DNA of 64,000 bases from contig NC_092876.1 in assembly GCF_028372415.1 (NCBI RefSeq), positions 58,276,385-58,340,384 of the forward strand, in the 5' to 3' direction. The notes under the pieces were generated by a model. That model was not told the origin of the DNA and did not search any database. It saw nothing but the letters and a program-made list of their open reading frames with translations. The stretch's first letter is position 1. Each line of letters begins with the position of its first letter. Source of the stretch: Notamacropus eugenii. Its lineage: Eukaryota; Chordata; Mammalia; Diprotodontia; Macropodidae. The position numbers were made by a program, and so were the translations under genes. Of this stretch, positions 43,651 through 54,834 are shown in pieces.

Positions 43651-43972
43651 GGGCAGCTAGGTGGTGCAGTGGATAGGGCACCAGTGCAGGAGTCAGGAGG
43701 ACCTGAGTTCAAATCTCACCTCAGACACTTGACACTCACTAGCTGTGTGACCTTGGGCAAGTCACTTAACCCCAATTGCCTCATCCTGGGTCATCTCCAG
43801 TCATCCTGATGAATATCTGGTCACTGAGTTCAGATGGCTCTGGAGGACAAGTGAGGCTGGTGACCTGCACAGCCCTCCCTCACTCGAAACCAAGTCAAGT
43901 GCAAGTCATGTCATTATTTCTCTGATGGCATGGTCTTCTTTGGCAATGAAGGACGAACACACACACACAAGT
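43651..43972 (+). mobile_element. tRNA-headed SINE with RTE-like tail, sense, near full length
   Basis: GGGGCAGCTAGGTGGTGCAG head, GACCTGAGTTCAAATCTCAC, TTGGGCAAGTCACTTAACCC, then CATCTCCAGTCATCCTGATG, GACCTGCACAGCCCTCCCTC, GTGCAAGTCATGTCATTATT and GAAGGACGAACACACACACA. A second copy is at 63303. The 3' half resembles RTE-mobilised marsupial SINEs. Confidence 0.85.
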
Positions 43973-44029
43973 GTTCACAAGGCACTCCTTCCTCTCCTCA
44001 GAATTTGCCCAGGAGGAGAATTAGCTTTG

Positions 44030-44350
44030 CTTGGATGAGGACCTGGGTTTGAATCTCAGCTTTGCCATTTACTACTTGTATGACCTTGGTCGAGATCCTT
44101 CCCCTCCTTGGACCTCAGTTTTTGAAATCTCTAAAATGGGTATTTGGAATCGGCAGTTCTAAACAGGCACTCTGATTTGGCTTCAGCTCCTCTGCAAGAG
44201 CTCCCTAATCATCGGTTTTTGCATGGGTTAGTATTTTTATGTAGACATAGGCTACCTCCCTCACAGGACGATTGAGAAGACAGTGATTCATAAACCCCAA
44301 AGCACTAAGAATACTGTCATGATTTTGACAATATTACCATGTCTTTGAAC
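44030..44350 (+). mobile_element. MIR-like SINE, sense, degenerate
   Basis: ACCTGGGTTTGAATCTCAGC, TATGACCTTGGTCGAGATCC, TTGGACCTCAGTTTTTGAAA, then CACAGGACGATTGAGAAGAC. Confidence 0.6.
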
Positions 44351-44394
44351 AATGAGAGGATGCATGTTGGAGAGGCAAAAGCAGACTTCTGGAC

Positions 44395-44655
44395 TCACAG
44401 AATCCAGTTAGGACTGATGGAATAAAGAACATCAGGGCTGGGAGGGACACTAGAACTCAGGATGTCAGAGCTTGGACGGCCCTTAGAACACAGGATGTCA
44501 TAAACTGGGGGAGCCTCAGAGATCATTAAATCCCATTTTACAGGTGGAGAAACTGAGGTGCAGAGAGTGGTGATAACTTGTCCAACATTAGCCACACAGT
44601 GACTAGAAGTCAGGTCTGACTCCAGATTGAATCCAGGGCTTTTCTCACTGAACTA
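44395..44655 (-). mobile_element. Antisense SINE with 33-bp tail array (locus I)
   Basis: Three units (AGAACATCAGGGCTGGGAGG, AGGATGTCAGAGCTTGGACG, AGGATGTCATAAACTGGGGG). Then GAGATCATTAAATCCCATTT, TACAGGTGGAGAAACTGAGG and an antisense body. Confidence 0.78.
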
Positions 44656-44994
44656 TAGTGCCTCATCATCCTCAAAGCAGAATTTGCTTCTCTCCTCTCC
44701 CCACTCCCACTCAACATCCTTTTATAAAGCTACTTTGGGCTCTTCTCTTCCCTAACCTTCACCATTTCCCACCCCAAGGCTGTATCACGAGGACCATACC
44801 CGGGAAACCTAGAGTTCCCCAGAACCCTACATTATTCCTGAATCTCAGAGTGATAAGACACTTCAGCAGTGCCAATCTGTCCTCCCTTCTCCCTCGTCTC
44901 AGGGCCTTCCTGCTAAAGTGAGGCACCAGCTACCTGAAAGTATCATTGATAAGGTGATTATCAAGAGTCCCATCCACCTCTCCTTTTCTTTGAT
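44656..44994. other. Unique pyrimidine-rich sequence
   Basis: C/T-rich unique sequence with nothing recognised. Confidence 0.45.
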
Positions 44995-45185
44995 GTTTCT
45001 GCAGTACTGGCTTCCTGTTTCCTGTACTGGCTGGGTGACCCTGGCCAGGTCCCTGAATGTCTCTGAGTATTTCTCCCCACAGTTATTGTGAGGATTGAAT
45101 GAGAAAATGAATAAAAAATGCTTGGCAAACTTTAAACTGGTATAAATAAAGTGATTTATCATCACTGTCATCATTGTCTTCTGTA
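44995..45185 (+). mobile_element. CORE-type SINE, sense
   Basis: TGGGTGACCCTGGCCAGGTC, CCCCACAGTTATTGTGAGGA and ATAAAGTGATTTATCATCAC. Confidence 0.6.
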
Positions 45186-45420
45186 CCAATACATAGAAGC
45201 GTTGGCCTCTCACCAGCCTGAGCAGTTTTCAGTGGAATGGCATTTGCTTCAACTGCACCCTCCCCCAGCAGGGACAGAGAGACCTTTTCTCCCAACCTGC
45301 CTCTACCGTAACATCCCAATTTCCCCCTTCTCCCAGTTCTTCTCAAGGCTGGTCTCTCAGGGACCATATCTGCCTCACTCCTGCCTGTTTTCTCCTCTTG
45401 ACTCTATCTAATGTGTTTCA

Positions 45421-45435
45421 GCACACACACACACG

Positions 45436-45467
<32 letters not shown>

Positions 45468-45483
45468 CACACACACACACACA
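45421..45483. repeat. (AC)n microsatellite
   Basis: AC repeat with two ACGC interruptions. Confidence 0.95.
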
Positions 45484-45489
45484 GCCTTC

Positions 45490-45975
45490 TGTCCCAAGTG
45501 GCTCCAGTTCAGCGTTTTACAGGCCTAATGAGTGTTGACAAGTTTAATGAGTTTGTTTTAAATCAGAAGGAGGGTTCCCGGTCAAGTTGAAATTTCCGAG
45601 TCAAATGCATTAGCACAGGCCAGCCAAACTTCAGCTGACAGCTCTGAAAACATTCACCACTCATGGGGGCCTGGAGCCATCAGCCCCGGGTTCACCAGGC
45701 CTCTCCTGGGCCCTGTGCCAGTGTCCAGACATGGGGCAGCCCCAAGGAGGCCGGTTCACTTTCTTATAGCCCAAGGGTGCATGTAGGACTATCCCTAATC
45801 CTTTTCCTGGGCCTTTCCAACTCTCCTCCCAGCCATCCCTGCTCATTACCTTCCCCCTCCTCTAGTGCCTGGTACCCAAATAGAAACTGGATTAAAAGCC
45901 AGTTTGGCACTTGTTTGCATATTGATAGCATGATAATTAGGCACCTTCATCTGCAGAGGGCCTGAGCCACCTGCA
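45490..45975. promoter_or_regulatory. Candidate conserved island, intron 4
   Basis: Two AT-bearing blocks. 45505-45650 has AGGCCTAATGAGTGTTGACA, AGTTTAATGAGTTTGTTTTA and ATGCATTAGCACAGGCCAGC. 45885-45960 has AACTGGATTAAAAGCCAGTT and TTTGCATATTGATAGCATGA with TAATTAGG. They are repeat-free and contain an octamer-like TTTGCATA. Inferred regulatory candidate. Confidence 0.37.
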
Positions 45976-46099
45976 TTTCCAAGCACCTCAACAGCAGGGC
46001 TAGGCAGACTTAGAGGCCGTGAAAACTGGGGCCCCAGGGACTGGCTACTGGCTGCTGAAGACGGCCTGCATCTTCTGGCCCTCAATGGTTGTCCCACCA

Positions 46100-46715
46100 A
46101 GATGAAGCTGATGGAAGTTTAGTTTGGCAGAACCTTTAGCTGAGGAAGTCACTATGTCACTTTGGGCAAGACAGTCAGTCCACAGGCTTTTATTTAGCTC
46201 TTACTAAGTTAACAGATACTTCATCTCTTGGAGCCCCAGTACCCCCACTTCAGTGTAACTGAAAGGATTGGATTAGATGATGTCCCTCCCAGGTTTGATG
46301 TTCCGAGTTCTAAGGGCCCTCCCAGCTCTGACATTCTGTGTTCTAAGGGCCCTCCTACCTCTGACATTCTGCATTCCAAAGTCTCTTTCAGTGCTAGTAT
46401 TCAACGTTTCGTGTTCACTTTAACAATTTGGGTACATCTGATGTTGTCCTGCCTCATGTTCTAAGGTCCTTTCTCCTTCTGTACTCTAAGGTTCCTCTCC
46501 CTCCCAGCTCTGACAGTCCCTTATGCAGGCCTTCACTGTTACAACATTCAAGGTACCTTTTGGCTCTAACAGAGGATCTTCTGGTCTCCCTCCCCAGCTT
46601 ACATGCCTTCAGTACCCTGACATTCTATGTTCTAAGCCCTTTCCACTGCCCTCCTGTTCTGTGCTGTACCATACAATATTCCAAGGCCCCTCCCAGATCC
46701 AAATTCTGTGGTCCT
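46100..46715 (+). mobile_element. SINE with 33-bp tail array (locus J), sense
   Basis: CACTTTGGGCAAGACAGTCA and AAGGATTGGATTAGATGATG form the SINE body. The tail CCCTCCCAGGTTTGATGTTC passes directly into CTAAGGGCCCTCCCAGCTCT, GACATTCTGTGTTC and about nine increasingly diverged units. This locus shows the array arising from the SINE tail. Confidence 0.75.
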
Positions 46716-47985
46716 TAAATCTTCGGGCTAAAGAGAAGCCTGTTTTACCTTCCCAAGTCCGGCTCCCAGCAGGCTGGAGCTAGGGCTCTCCCATTCAGTC
46801 AATTCCTCTTTTCTCCCCAATCTCCCCAAAGCTATAAAACCCGCTTTGGCTGGGCCTCTGAATGCTGCCCAACTGGTGGATTTCAGGGGCCCCTGATGAA
46901 TGGGGGTTTTGTCTAGGATCCCTTTTAGGGGGTTTGTGTGTGTATGTTTTAATTGGGGGTATCTAGAGCCTCCTTGCTCGCTATTCCCCCCCGCCCTTTT
47001 TTTTTAAAGGCCCCCTTTAAAAAGAAGAAGAAGCCAGCCTTTCTGCTATTTTCCTGTCCTCTCTGAGAATGAGAACATCAGCCATTGAAGTGGATTGATG
47101 AACTCTTCCTAAAAGTTTATTAAGAGAATCGAAAACAAAAGCAGTCAAAGGCTGCAGGCAACTGAACAGTCAGTTTATATACTGGGGCCTATTGTCCCCC
47201 CCAGGCTGAGGCCTGAATACCTTTCAATGGCCCTCTTCAGAGTGACAAGATCAAGCCAGACAACGGCATGTTAAAAAGAAATGGGAGCGCTGCTCCTCTC
47301 TTTTCCAACCAAAGGCTCTGTCCCCCCTTCTCCTGCATTAATGTACATCTGCAGGGGGAGGAATAATCAGTGGGGATTCTGTAGGTTTTTTTTTTTTAAT
47401 GCGCCCTTCCTCCCCCTGCCCCACCCCCTCTCTGACCTGCCTCCTCCCTCTCCTCTCCCCCCCCCCCCCCCCCCCCAAGGCTGGATCTCCTTCTCATCTC
47501 TCCATCCTTCCCCTGGTCTATGGGCCTCACCCGCTCCATATGCTACAGATCAGAGGCCCGGCCAGCTTGGAGGCACCCCGTGTCTTTGAGGAAGGCCAGG
47601 ATGGGCATTACTGGGGAAGAAGGGGGGGGGCACATGGAAGAGAGGGACAGATTGGGGGGTGGGAGTTGGGGGTGGGGGAGGGATTGGCCATATGGTTCAG
47701 TGGGAGGGAGTTGGCCACAGCTGTGCTAGGGGGTACACATAGTCAGGGTTGTGACTGTATCCTAGCCCCCCACACACTCACATATTACCCTGCCTAACAC
47801 ACACACACACACACATACATACACACACACCATTGTTAATCTCCCCAGGACAGTGGGGTGACATTCACTAACACTCATCCTTAGCTCCTCCATTCAGGGC
47901 AAGGACTATTTATTTCATCATATTTTTTTCCCCGAAAGTGAGAGTTAGGGAAGTTAAAAAAATAATAATTTTAAAAGGTATGACC
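46716..47985. other. Unique intron 4 sequence with low-complexity islands
   Basis: A candidate conserved block at 47050-47200 (GAAGTGGATTGATGAACTCT, AAGTTTATTAAGAGAATCGA). T9 at 47390-47398, C20 at 47457-47476, a G-rich region at 47620-47690 and a CA repeat at 47798-47831. No exon recognised. Confidence 0.5.
47457..47476. repeat. C20 homopolymer
   Basis: 20 consecutive C residues after CCTCTCCTCT. Confidence 0.85.
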
Positions 47986-47989
47986 CTGA

Positions 47990-48180
47990 AATCCTTCCCA
48001 AGTATGATACTCAAGAGACACCAAGTTCTGATCCTAGCTTAGCCCCAGGTTTCATGGGTGATCTTGGACAAGTTGTTAACACCTTTGTAGGATGAAATTT
48101 TTTCAACAGTCCCAAGTAAATGTGAAAGTGCTCTGGAAATATTAAGTGTTGTACAAATAATAGGTAGTTTTATTACAGGG
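47990..48180 (+). mobile_element. MIR-like SINE, sense, degenerate
   Basis: TCTGATCCTAGCTTAGCCCC, GGTGATCTTGGACAAGTTGT and AAGTGCTCTGGAAATATTAA. Confidence 0.5.
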
Positions 48181-48269
48181 ATGAACTTTGGCTTCCCTCT
48201 TCCAGCCCATGGTAAGTGGGGAACACCCTTCCAGGCCTTAAAACCATGATCTTAAAAATTAATTGAAGT

Positions 48270-48605
48270 TAGATTAAGGCTGTGACATTCTGTGCCCTAA
48301 GGGCTCCCTATCTCTGACATCCTGTGTTCTAAGGGCCCTTTCCAGCTTTGATATCTTGTGCTCTAAGGGCCTTCCCACCTCTGACATTCTGTGTTCTAAG
48401 GGCCCTCCCAGTTCTGATATTTCTGTGTTCTCAGGGCCCTCTCAGCTCTGACATTCTGTGTTCTCAGGGCCCTCCCAGCTCTGACATTCTGTGTTCTCAG
48501 GGCCCTCCCAGTTCTGATATTTCTGTGTTCTTAGGACCCTCCCAGCTCTGACATTCTGTGTTCTCAGGGCCCTCTCAGCTCTGACTTTCCAGGATTCTAT
48601 CCCTG
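48270..48605 (+). mobile_element. 33-bp tail array (locus K), about 10 units
   Basis: The most regular array of the window. GGCCCTCCCAGCTCTGACAT and TCTGTGTTCTCAGG recur at 33-34 bp spacing from 48285 to 48590. Some units have the variant TGATATTTCTGTG, which adds one base. The SINE body upstream is degraded. Confidence 0.85.
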
Positions 48606-49315
48606 TCTTGGGGCTGAGTCCCCAAACACCCATGGAGTGTTTCTTTCCAGCCCTAAACCTTGGGATCAGAACTGCACCGAGGAGGGGCCATCTGGCTAAT
48701 TTCTCTTTCAGAAGTAGTCTGAGCTTCCCTCTCTTTAGGTTTCTCTCCCCTTCCCTAATTTTGAAGGATGAAGGGCTGGCTCGATGAGCGAGTGAGGCTT
48801 GCCTTCTTCCCCTTCACACACATCTCCCTCCCTGAGGTCTTGCCCCATCATTTGGGCTCTGGGATGAACTCGTTGGATTGAGAGGGGAGAAGGGGCAAAC
48901 ACAGAAACTAGAAATCCAGATGGGGTCCTGTTTACCATGACTGGAGCCAATACCACTTAGGAGGGGGAGTGGGTTGGGAGGTCAATGGAGAATCATTATA
49001 ATTTTAAAAATCCCACCCCCTCCCCCTCTTCTGAACAGACCAGTTGCTATTTCATGGATGACTAGAGCCGAACTTCCCCCAAGGGGAGCTCCGTGACTTT
49101 TGACCCCTGTAACCTGTACTTAGCACTTTCAAAAGCCCCTGGTACCCCTGGAGAGCTGCCCTAAGTTGGGAGGGCAGAGTTATAAACAAACCAGCCAGAG
49201 ATGGTCCTGAGTGAAAAAGCAGAGGATTGGGGCAGGCCCCAGCAGCCCAGCTTCCCAGCTGAAGTGTATGTGCCAGGGAACACGAGGCTGGAGAGGAAAA
49301 GAAGGGGGTTAGAGC
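48606..49315. other. Unique intron 4 sequence
   Basis: No repeat, exon or CpG block recognised. Confidence 0.45.
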
Positions 49316-49317
49316 TT

Positions 49318-49800
49318 TCATTGGACTTGTAGAAAGAACCCAAGCACCATAAAGATCTGGATTCAGATCTGCCTAACTAGGTGACTTTGGACATGTCATA
49401 TCACCTCTTTGTGACTTAGTTTCTTTATTTGTAAAATGACAATGATCTGTACTAGTGATTGAATCAAATGAGATAACTAAAGTACATAAGGACCCCCAAG
49501 GGCCACATATTGATTTAGAAAAGCACGTAGCAACATCATTAACGTTCCATTGTATTTTTAGCTATTATGTTCAATATTGTCCAATTACATTTTATTCCCC
49601 TTGTGCTCAGAAGGGTGGTGGACATCAGTGTCACTGGCTGGCTGAGTGTTTGACACTTCTCATGGAAAGGATAAAGAGTTAACTTCAAAGACCGAAAGAT
49701 CTGGATTCAAGTCCCTTCCATGACATATCCTGGCTTGGTGACTCCAGACAAGTCCCTTCACCTCTTAGTGCTTAGGTGGCTCTCTAAGACTCTGTATTTT
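49318..49800 (+). mobile_element. Two MIR/CORE-like SINE fragments, sense
   Basis: 49318-49500 has ATCTGGATTCAGATCTGCCT, GTGACTTTGGACATGTCATA and TTAGTTTCTTTATTTGTAAA. 49660-49800 has ATCTGGATTCAAGTCCCTTC and GTGACTCCAGACAAGTCCCT. Confidence 0.6.
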
Positions 49801-49854
49801 GTTGATTTTAATATTTTTATTCTGAATTTAAATATTAAAAATCTCTGAACATAA

Positions 49855-49900
49855 TATGTGTGTGTGTGTATATATATGTATATGTGTGTGTATACATATA

Positions 49901-49931
<31 letters not shown>

Positions 49932-49935
49932 GCCT
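49855..49935. repeat. Compound TG/TA microsatellite
   Basis: TGTGTGTGTGTATATATATG, then TGTGTATACATATATGTGTG, then pure TG and TATATATA. Confidence 0.95.
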
Positions 49936-50194
49936 TAATTCTCCCCATTTTCCTGATGAAAAAGACTGAAGTCAGGACATGTGAAATAGCATGTCTCAAA
50001 CTCAGTACTAACAAATGGCATATTGTAGACTAGAATACCAGACCCTGGCTGAAGTTGAGCTAATAACAAATAGAATTTCACTCACAAAGCTTGAGGAGAG
50101 CTTGCTGGTGCCCTGAAAATCAGGGACAGGCATCTTGTCTTCTTGGCTCTGCTGTGTGTCAGAGGCAGAAGAGAAAGGGATGAGAATGGAAGCT

Positions 50195-50300
50195 TGAACA
50201 TAAAATGTGAGACAGGGATAGAAAGAACACTGGAGATGATTTAGTCCAGCCCTCTTCATTATATGGATGAGAAGACAGGCCCACAAAAGAGGAGAATGAA
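50195..50300 (-). mobile_element. SINE fragment, antisense, single-copy tail
   Basis: AACATAAAATGTGAGACAGG, GATGATTTAGTCCAGCCCTC and TATATGGATGAGAAGACAGG: one copy of the unit, not expanded. Confidence 0.55.
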
Positions 50301-50329
50301 AGGTCCATCAGGTTTGTATTTATATCACC

Positions 50330-51000
50330 TCTTCAGTGATTTACGAGCTTTTATTAGCACCTCAAAGAGTTTCCTGGCACATAGTAGGTGCTTTATAAAT
50401 TGGTTAATTAATTGATTGAAGTTACTCGCTCAAGATTAAAGGTAGTTCAGGGCAGGACTGAGACAAGAACCAGGAACACATTAAGTGTTTGAAGAAGGAT
50501 TTGAACTCTGGCCTTCCAGACTCAAGGGTCCAACATACTAGCTGCTGAATCACCTACTTGCCTGACAAAACATAACCTCATGGAGGTTACAGTCCAGTCT
50601 GAGGATAAGGCAACAGAATGAATAATAGTAACATACAATATTATTTGGTGAGTGCATTTTAGTGGTTCGAGATGAGGTCGGAATGGAGAAAGAGGAAGGA
50701 AGGAAAGCAGGGAGGCCTTCCTGGAGGAGGTGACTTATAAATTGGACTTCAAGGCATGGGAGATAATTAAAGAGGGGAAGAAGGGAGCAGGAGAGAGGAC
50801 CCAGGGGAGTTTGGGAACATAAAGAGGCGTACAGTTTGGCTTAGAGCAGAAAGTTACAGAGGGGAGTGATACAAGGCAAAGCAGAAGAGGACTCTGGACC
50901 ACAGTGAGTCCTGATGCACATTGAGAGTTTAAATGTTACTTGGGCAAAAGAAAGCACTGGAGATTTTTGACACAGAGAGTGACCAGATTTATGTCAGTCT
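50330..51000 (-). mobile_element. L2-like LINE and SINE fragments, mostly antisense
   Basis: CTGGCACATAGTAGGTGCTT (sense tail) at 50372, then antisense L2 landmarks GGAGGTTACAGTCCAGTCTG, AGGCCTTCCTGGAGGAGGTG and TGGACTTCAAGGCATGGGAG. Confidence 0.5.
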
Positions 51001-51314
51001 ATGGGTGTATACTAACAGAAGATGAGCCTAAGAGCACACAAAGGATGAGTTAGAGAGTGTATGAGAGAGGCCCAGTGAGGCAAGGACTCTTCCTTGACAG
51101 AAGAGTCTAGGTTACAACTCAGATGTCTGAGCCTGTTTTGAGATTCATCTAGCATTAGCAATCTTTGTTTCCTCTCACTGAACTCCTTAGTATCTGGGTA
51201 GGGCAGTACAATGATGGCAGTCTGCCTGGATCCAAGACTCTAAAGATAAGTCTCAGCACATAGAGGAGGCCATTTGTCCAGAAGCAAGAGGTTGGGAGAT
51301 TTTTTTGATGTCGT

Positions 51315-51505
51315 GTGATGATCTAAGGGCCCTCCCAATCCTGACATCCTGTGTTCTAAGGGCCTTCTCAGCTCTGACATTCTGTGTTTCAAGGACCCTC
51401 CTAGCTCTGACATTCTGTGTTCTAAGAACCCTCCCAACTCTGACATTCTGGGTTCTAAGGGTCCTCCCAGCTCTGACATCCTATATGCTAAGGACCCTAC
51501 AAAAG
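51315..51505 (+). mobile_element. 33-bp tail array (locus L), about 6 units
   Basis: CTAAGGGCCCTCCCAATCCT, GACATCCTGTGTTC and following units are spaced 33 bp (CTGACATTCTG at 51376, 51408, 51440). A body is not recognisable upstream. Confidence 0.83.
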
Positions 51506-52025
51506 TTCTATAAAGTATCAGACTTCTTGTTTCCCAAATCCATCTAGATAGGATTATCTATCTGAAGGAAGAACTTTGAGGAGGTGTGGGAGGAGAGCAG
51601 GGATTCCAATTGCCTGGACCCAAATCTGCCACTGCAGTGGGAGGCTTGAATTTTAAAACTGAGCTCAACTCTCCAAACTCCAATGAATTAACTCCAGGAC
51701 AATGTGGAACAACTCTTATCTCAGCAATTTGCCTTAAGGTAGCCTGGGTCAAAGGAGAATGAGGAGGGGAAAGGGTTCAATGACTGTGTAATTAATTGCT
51801 GACCAGGCAAGGGAACTTTAATTGTTTTTATATTCTGCCCAGTCATGGAATGAAAGGATTTGGGGGGGGGGGGGTTGGAAGTGGGGGGAGGAAGAGAAGG
51901 CTTTCAGTTGGGGGAGGGGGTGTTTGATTATTCCCTTTCCCTTTTTATTCCTTGGTTTACAGTCTGGTCTCTGCTTAAATTCTAGCTCATTAGAGCTGAT
52001 TGGGCCCTTAAAATACGGACTGTCC
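51506..52025. other. Unique sequence with a small conserved-looking island
   Basis: 51770-51850 has TCAATGACTGTGTAATTAAT, TGCTGACCAGGCAAGG and ACTTTAATTGTTTTTATATT (TAATTA and MARE-like TGCTGA motifs). A G11 run is near 51861-51872. No exon recognised. Confidence 0.45.
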
Positions 52026-52029
52026 TGTA

Positions 52030-52230
52030 GAACATAGACTTCTCAAGGGCAAAGAATGTTTTATGTTTGTCTTTGTGCCCCAGAGCTTAGCACAAGTCAT
52101 CCCTCCCTCCCAGTTAGATTGTGACTCTCTGAGGACAGGAACTATCTTTTTGTGTTTATGTCCCCACGCTTAGCATAGTACTTGGCATATTAGTAGGCAT
52201 TTAATAAATGTTTATTGACCGACAATGCAC
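52030..52230 (+). mobile_element. L2-like 3' end, sense
   Basis: GATTGTGACTCTCTGAGGAC, AGCATAGTACTTGGCATATT and AGTAGGCATTTAATAAATGT. Confidence 0.7.
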
Positions 52231-52231
52231 C

Positions 52232-52915
52232 TCAGTCCCTTGAGGAGCTTATGATCTAGGCAAATAACAATAAAAATTAATAATAGTAGTAGTGTTATAA
52301 TAAGCCTTGACCTAGCATGTTGCAATTTATAAAATTGAATTCCAATTCAATTGAATAGTTGAGGTAGGTAGGTAATCATTATTTGAGGGAGGGAGTGTGA
52401 CTATTATATACATTTTATGGATGGGAAAACTAAGGTTCAGAAGGGGTAAATGCCATGTACCAGGTCTCTTGAACCATAACCTCTGGCTCTTAAGTTGATT
52501 GGTATCAGAGAATAAGACATGTACACAAGTATTCCTAACACAAGGTGGAATGTGAAAGTTCCACAAGAAACACAAAGCAATGAGGTGACTCAGGAGAAAC
52601 AGATCATTTGTAGTTGGGATGATGAGTTGAGGGAAGGCTTTATGTGAGAGGTTGTATCTGGGCTGGCCCTTAATAGATCCAAAGAAGTAGAACAGGCTGG
52701 GCTAGGAAGGGGAATGGCTCTTTCAGAGCCTCCATCCTGCAGCTCACAAGGGAAGGCCTTAGGATTTTTGAGACCATCTAGACCAGTCCTCTCCCTTTCT
52801 ACAAAGGGAAACTGAGAGAGAAAATGATTCGTTCAGTCACACAGTTAGTTAATAAGTGGCTGTAGCAAAACCAGGAGAGTTTATTTCTAGCCTCCCTGAC
52901 GTTGATTGTGCTTTT
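52232..52915 (-). mobile_element. L2-like and SINE fragments, antisense
   Basis: TGAGGAGCTTATGATCTAGG, GAGTTGAGGGAAGGCTTTAT and GGGCTGGCCCTTAATAGATC are L2-like. 52760-52910 (AAAGGGAAACTGAGAGAGAA, CAGTCACACAGTTAGTTAAT) is an antisense SINE. Confidence 0.5.
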
Positions 52916-52974
52916 TGGAGGAAGGTCTCACTCATGGGAATAGACAAGAAAATACCTTCCTGTATGGCTCTGAA

Positions 52975-53130
52975 CTGATCCTATCCCTTTCAAGGATTTC
53001 TTGTATTTTGACTCTATGCATTTTTTAATTCATCCTCATGTGTGATCTTATGATAAGTTCCTTAATTTCTTTGGATCTCAGTTTCTTCCTCTGTAAAATG
53101 AGTGATTTGGAGTAGAGGCCACCAACCAAA
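52975..53130 (+). mobile_element. MIR-like SINE fragment, sense
   Basis: TTGGATCTCAGTTTCTTCCT, CTGTAAAATGAGTGATTTGG. Confidence 0.5.
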
Positions 53131-54565
53131 AGGAACTACTCCTCTCTCCCCACTGAGAAAATGGTGAAAATTTGACTTGAGTTCTGCAAAATGTCGTTGT
53201 GTTTGTTCTCTGTTAGGCCCTGTAGTGGTCACTAGGGGCAATGTAAAAAGAGTAGTGTCTACCCCAAAGGAGCTTGGGGTTGAATGGTGCAGAGTTAGGG
53301 GTTGGGGTGGGGATATATTCTAAAGCCAGCCTGGGACAATGGCAAGATTCCTAAGTAAGTATATTCCAGTTTAATCCCAACTGTGCTACTGGTTAGCTGT
53401 TAGACCTTGGGCAAATGATGGGTTTGGACACAGGGGTGGGGACTCTGAGGTCATATATGGCTTTGAGATCACAGGTTCCCCCTCCCTGATCTCAGGTATT
53501 ACCAGATCCAAATCCTGCAGGAGGAAGGACACCTGCCCTTGTTGGCTTCTCTCATCTAGCAGACCCTCCTAAAATGGGCACCCTTGTAACTGGACATGGA
53601 AGCAGTACCCCTGCTCATCATTTTGAGTTTCAAAAACTGGTAGGGAAGATTGGGTCTCCTCTGGTAGTACACCCCAAATGGGAATGAGGTAGGGCAGCCA
53701 CTGAGTCTAAGCCTAAGGGAAGCAGACAACCAGCTAGTCAAGGGGAAGAGGAAGGCCCCAGGGAAAAAGGGAAAGGTGCTGGCCCCCTTTTCCTTGTGGT
53801 ATGGCAGTTTTCCATCTAGATCAAAGGCTTGGGGAAAAAAGGATTTTTGGGTGGTTGTTTTCTTTTGTTGTATAAATAAGGATCCCAAAGCATCTGAACC
53901 TTCAACGTGTTCTTGGCAAATATGCTTTGGGCAAAGTGAGAGAAAAATGAAAGCAGGATTGAGTTTCCTTGCAGTCACCTGGTTAAAAACTCACACAGGT
54001 GGTGATGGGGCCCAGGATGGGGCAGGTAGAAAAGAAATGTGCAAGTGGGGAAAGGCCTGAACAGAGAGCCAGAGAGAATAGAGAGCTGGGTTTGAATCCA
54101 GCTCAGGTGCTTACTATCAACCTGATCTTAGACAGTTCAGCTACCTTCTCTGTGCCTTGGGTTTTTCGAAGGAGTTTGCACTAGATAAGGAGTTCTTGAC
54201 TTGAGTCTGGGAGCTTGTTTTTACTTTAAAAGATTTTGATAACTGTATTTTTTATTTGCCTTAGGAAAATTGTATAGTGTTTCTTTAGTGACCCCAAATT
54301 TCTCTCAAAACAAAAATCTAACTTTTTTAGCAACATTCTTATAATGAGGTTACATGGCTATGAAACACATGAGTCTCTAAAGTCTCAATTCTGTTTCACC
54401 CAAAAGACAATGGAGAGATATGTGGCTGAATACGTGGCATTTCGGTATAATTGGTTTCCTTTATAATACTCTGCATTTTATTTTCTGCTTTTACATTGTT
54501 CTGAGAAGAGTCTGGTTTCACCAAACTGCCAAAGGGGCCCATGACATAAAAAAATGTTAAGATCT
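53131..54565. other. Mostly unique sequence with old repeat fragments
   Basis: Weak L2 antisense around 53210-53290, a sense SINE fragment at 54080-54190 (GGGTTTGAATCCAGCTCAGG), and an AT-rich stretch at 54190-54555 whose end (TCACCAAACTGCCAAAGGGG, CCCATGACAT) resembles an ancient mammalian interspersed repeat I cannot name. No exon recognised. Confidence 0.45.
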
Positions 54566-54569
54566 CCTT

Positions 54570-54825
54570 GACAAGGAGATTCCTTCCAGCTCTAATATTC
54601 TATGATCTAAGACTCCTCCTTGATCTGACATTCTCTGTTCTAAGAGCCCTCTCAGTTCTGACATTGTATGTTCCAAGGCTTCTTGCATTTCAGTACTTTG
54701 TCTATTATGTGATTTTAGATCAAATTCTTTCATTTCTTTGGGCCTCAGTTTCCTCCTTTGTAACATAAGCAGGTTAGGCTAGATAGTCTCTAAGGTCCCT
54801 CCCATTCCTGAGAGTCTAAAGTCTC
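54570..54825 (+). mobile_element. SINE with 33-bp tail array (locus M), sense
   Basis: Three to four units (CTCTAATATTCTATGATCTA, TCTGACATTCTCTGTTCTAA). Then a second SINE body, TGGGCCTCAGTTTCCTCCTT and CTCTAAGGTCCCTCCCATTC, with a single-copy tail. Confidence 0.7.
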
Positions 54826-54834
54826 TGGGTTACT

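Noticed and set aside
48270..48605. CRISPR-like array of regularly spaced 33-bp repeats
   Set aside because: The repeats are contiguous with no unique spacers, and the genome is vertebrate. It is a SINE-tail tandem array.
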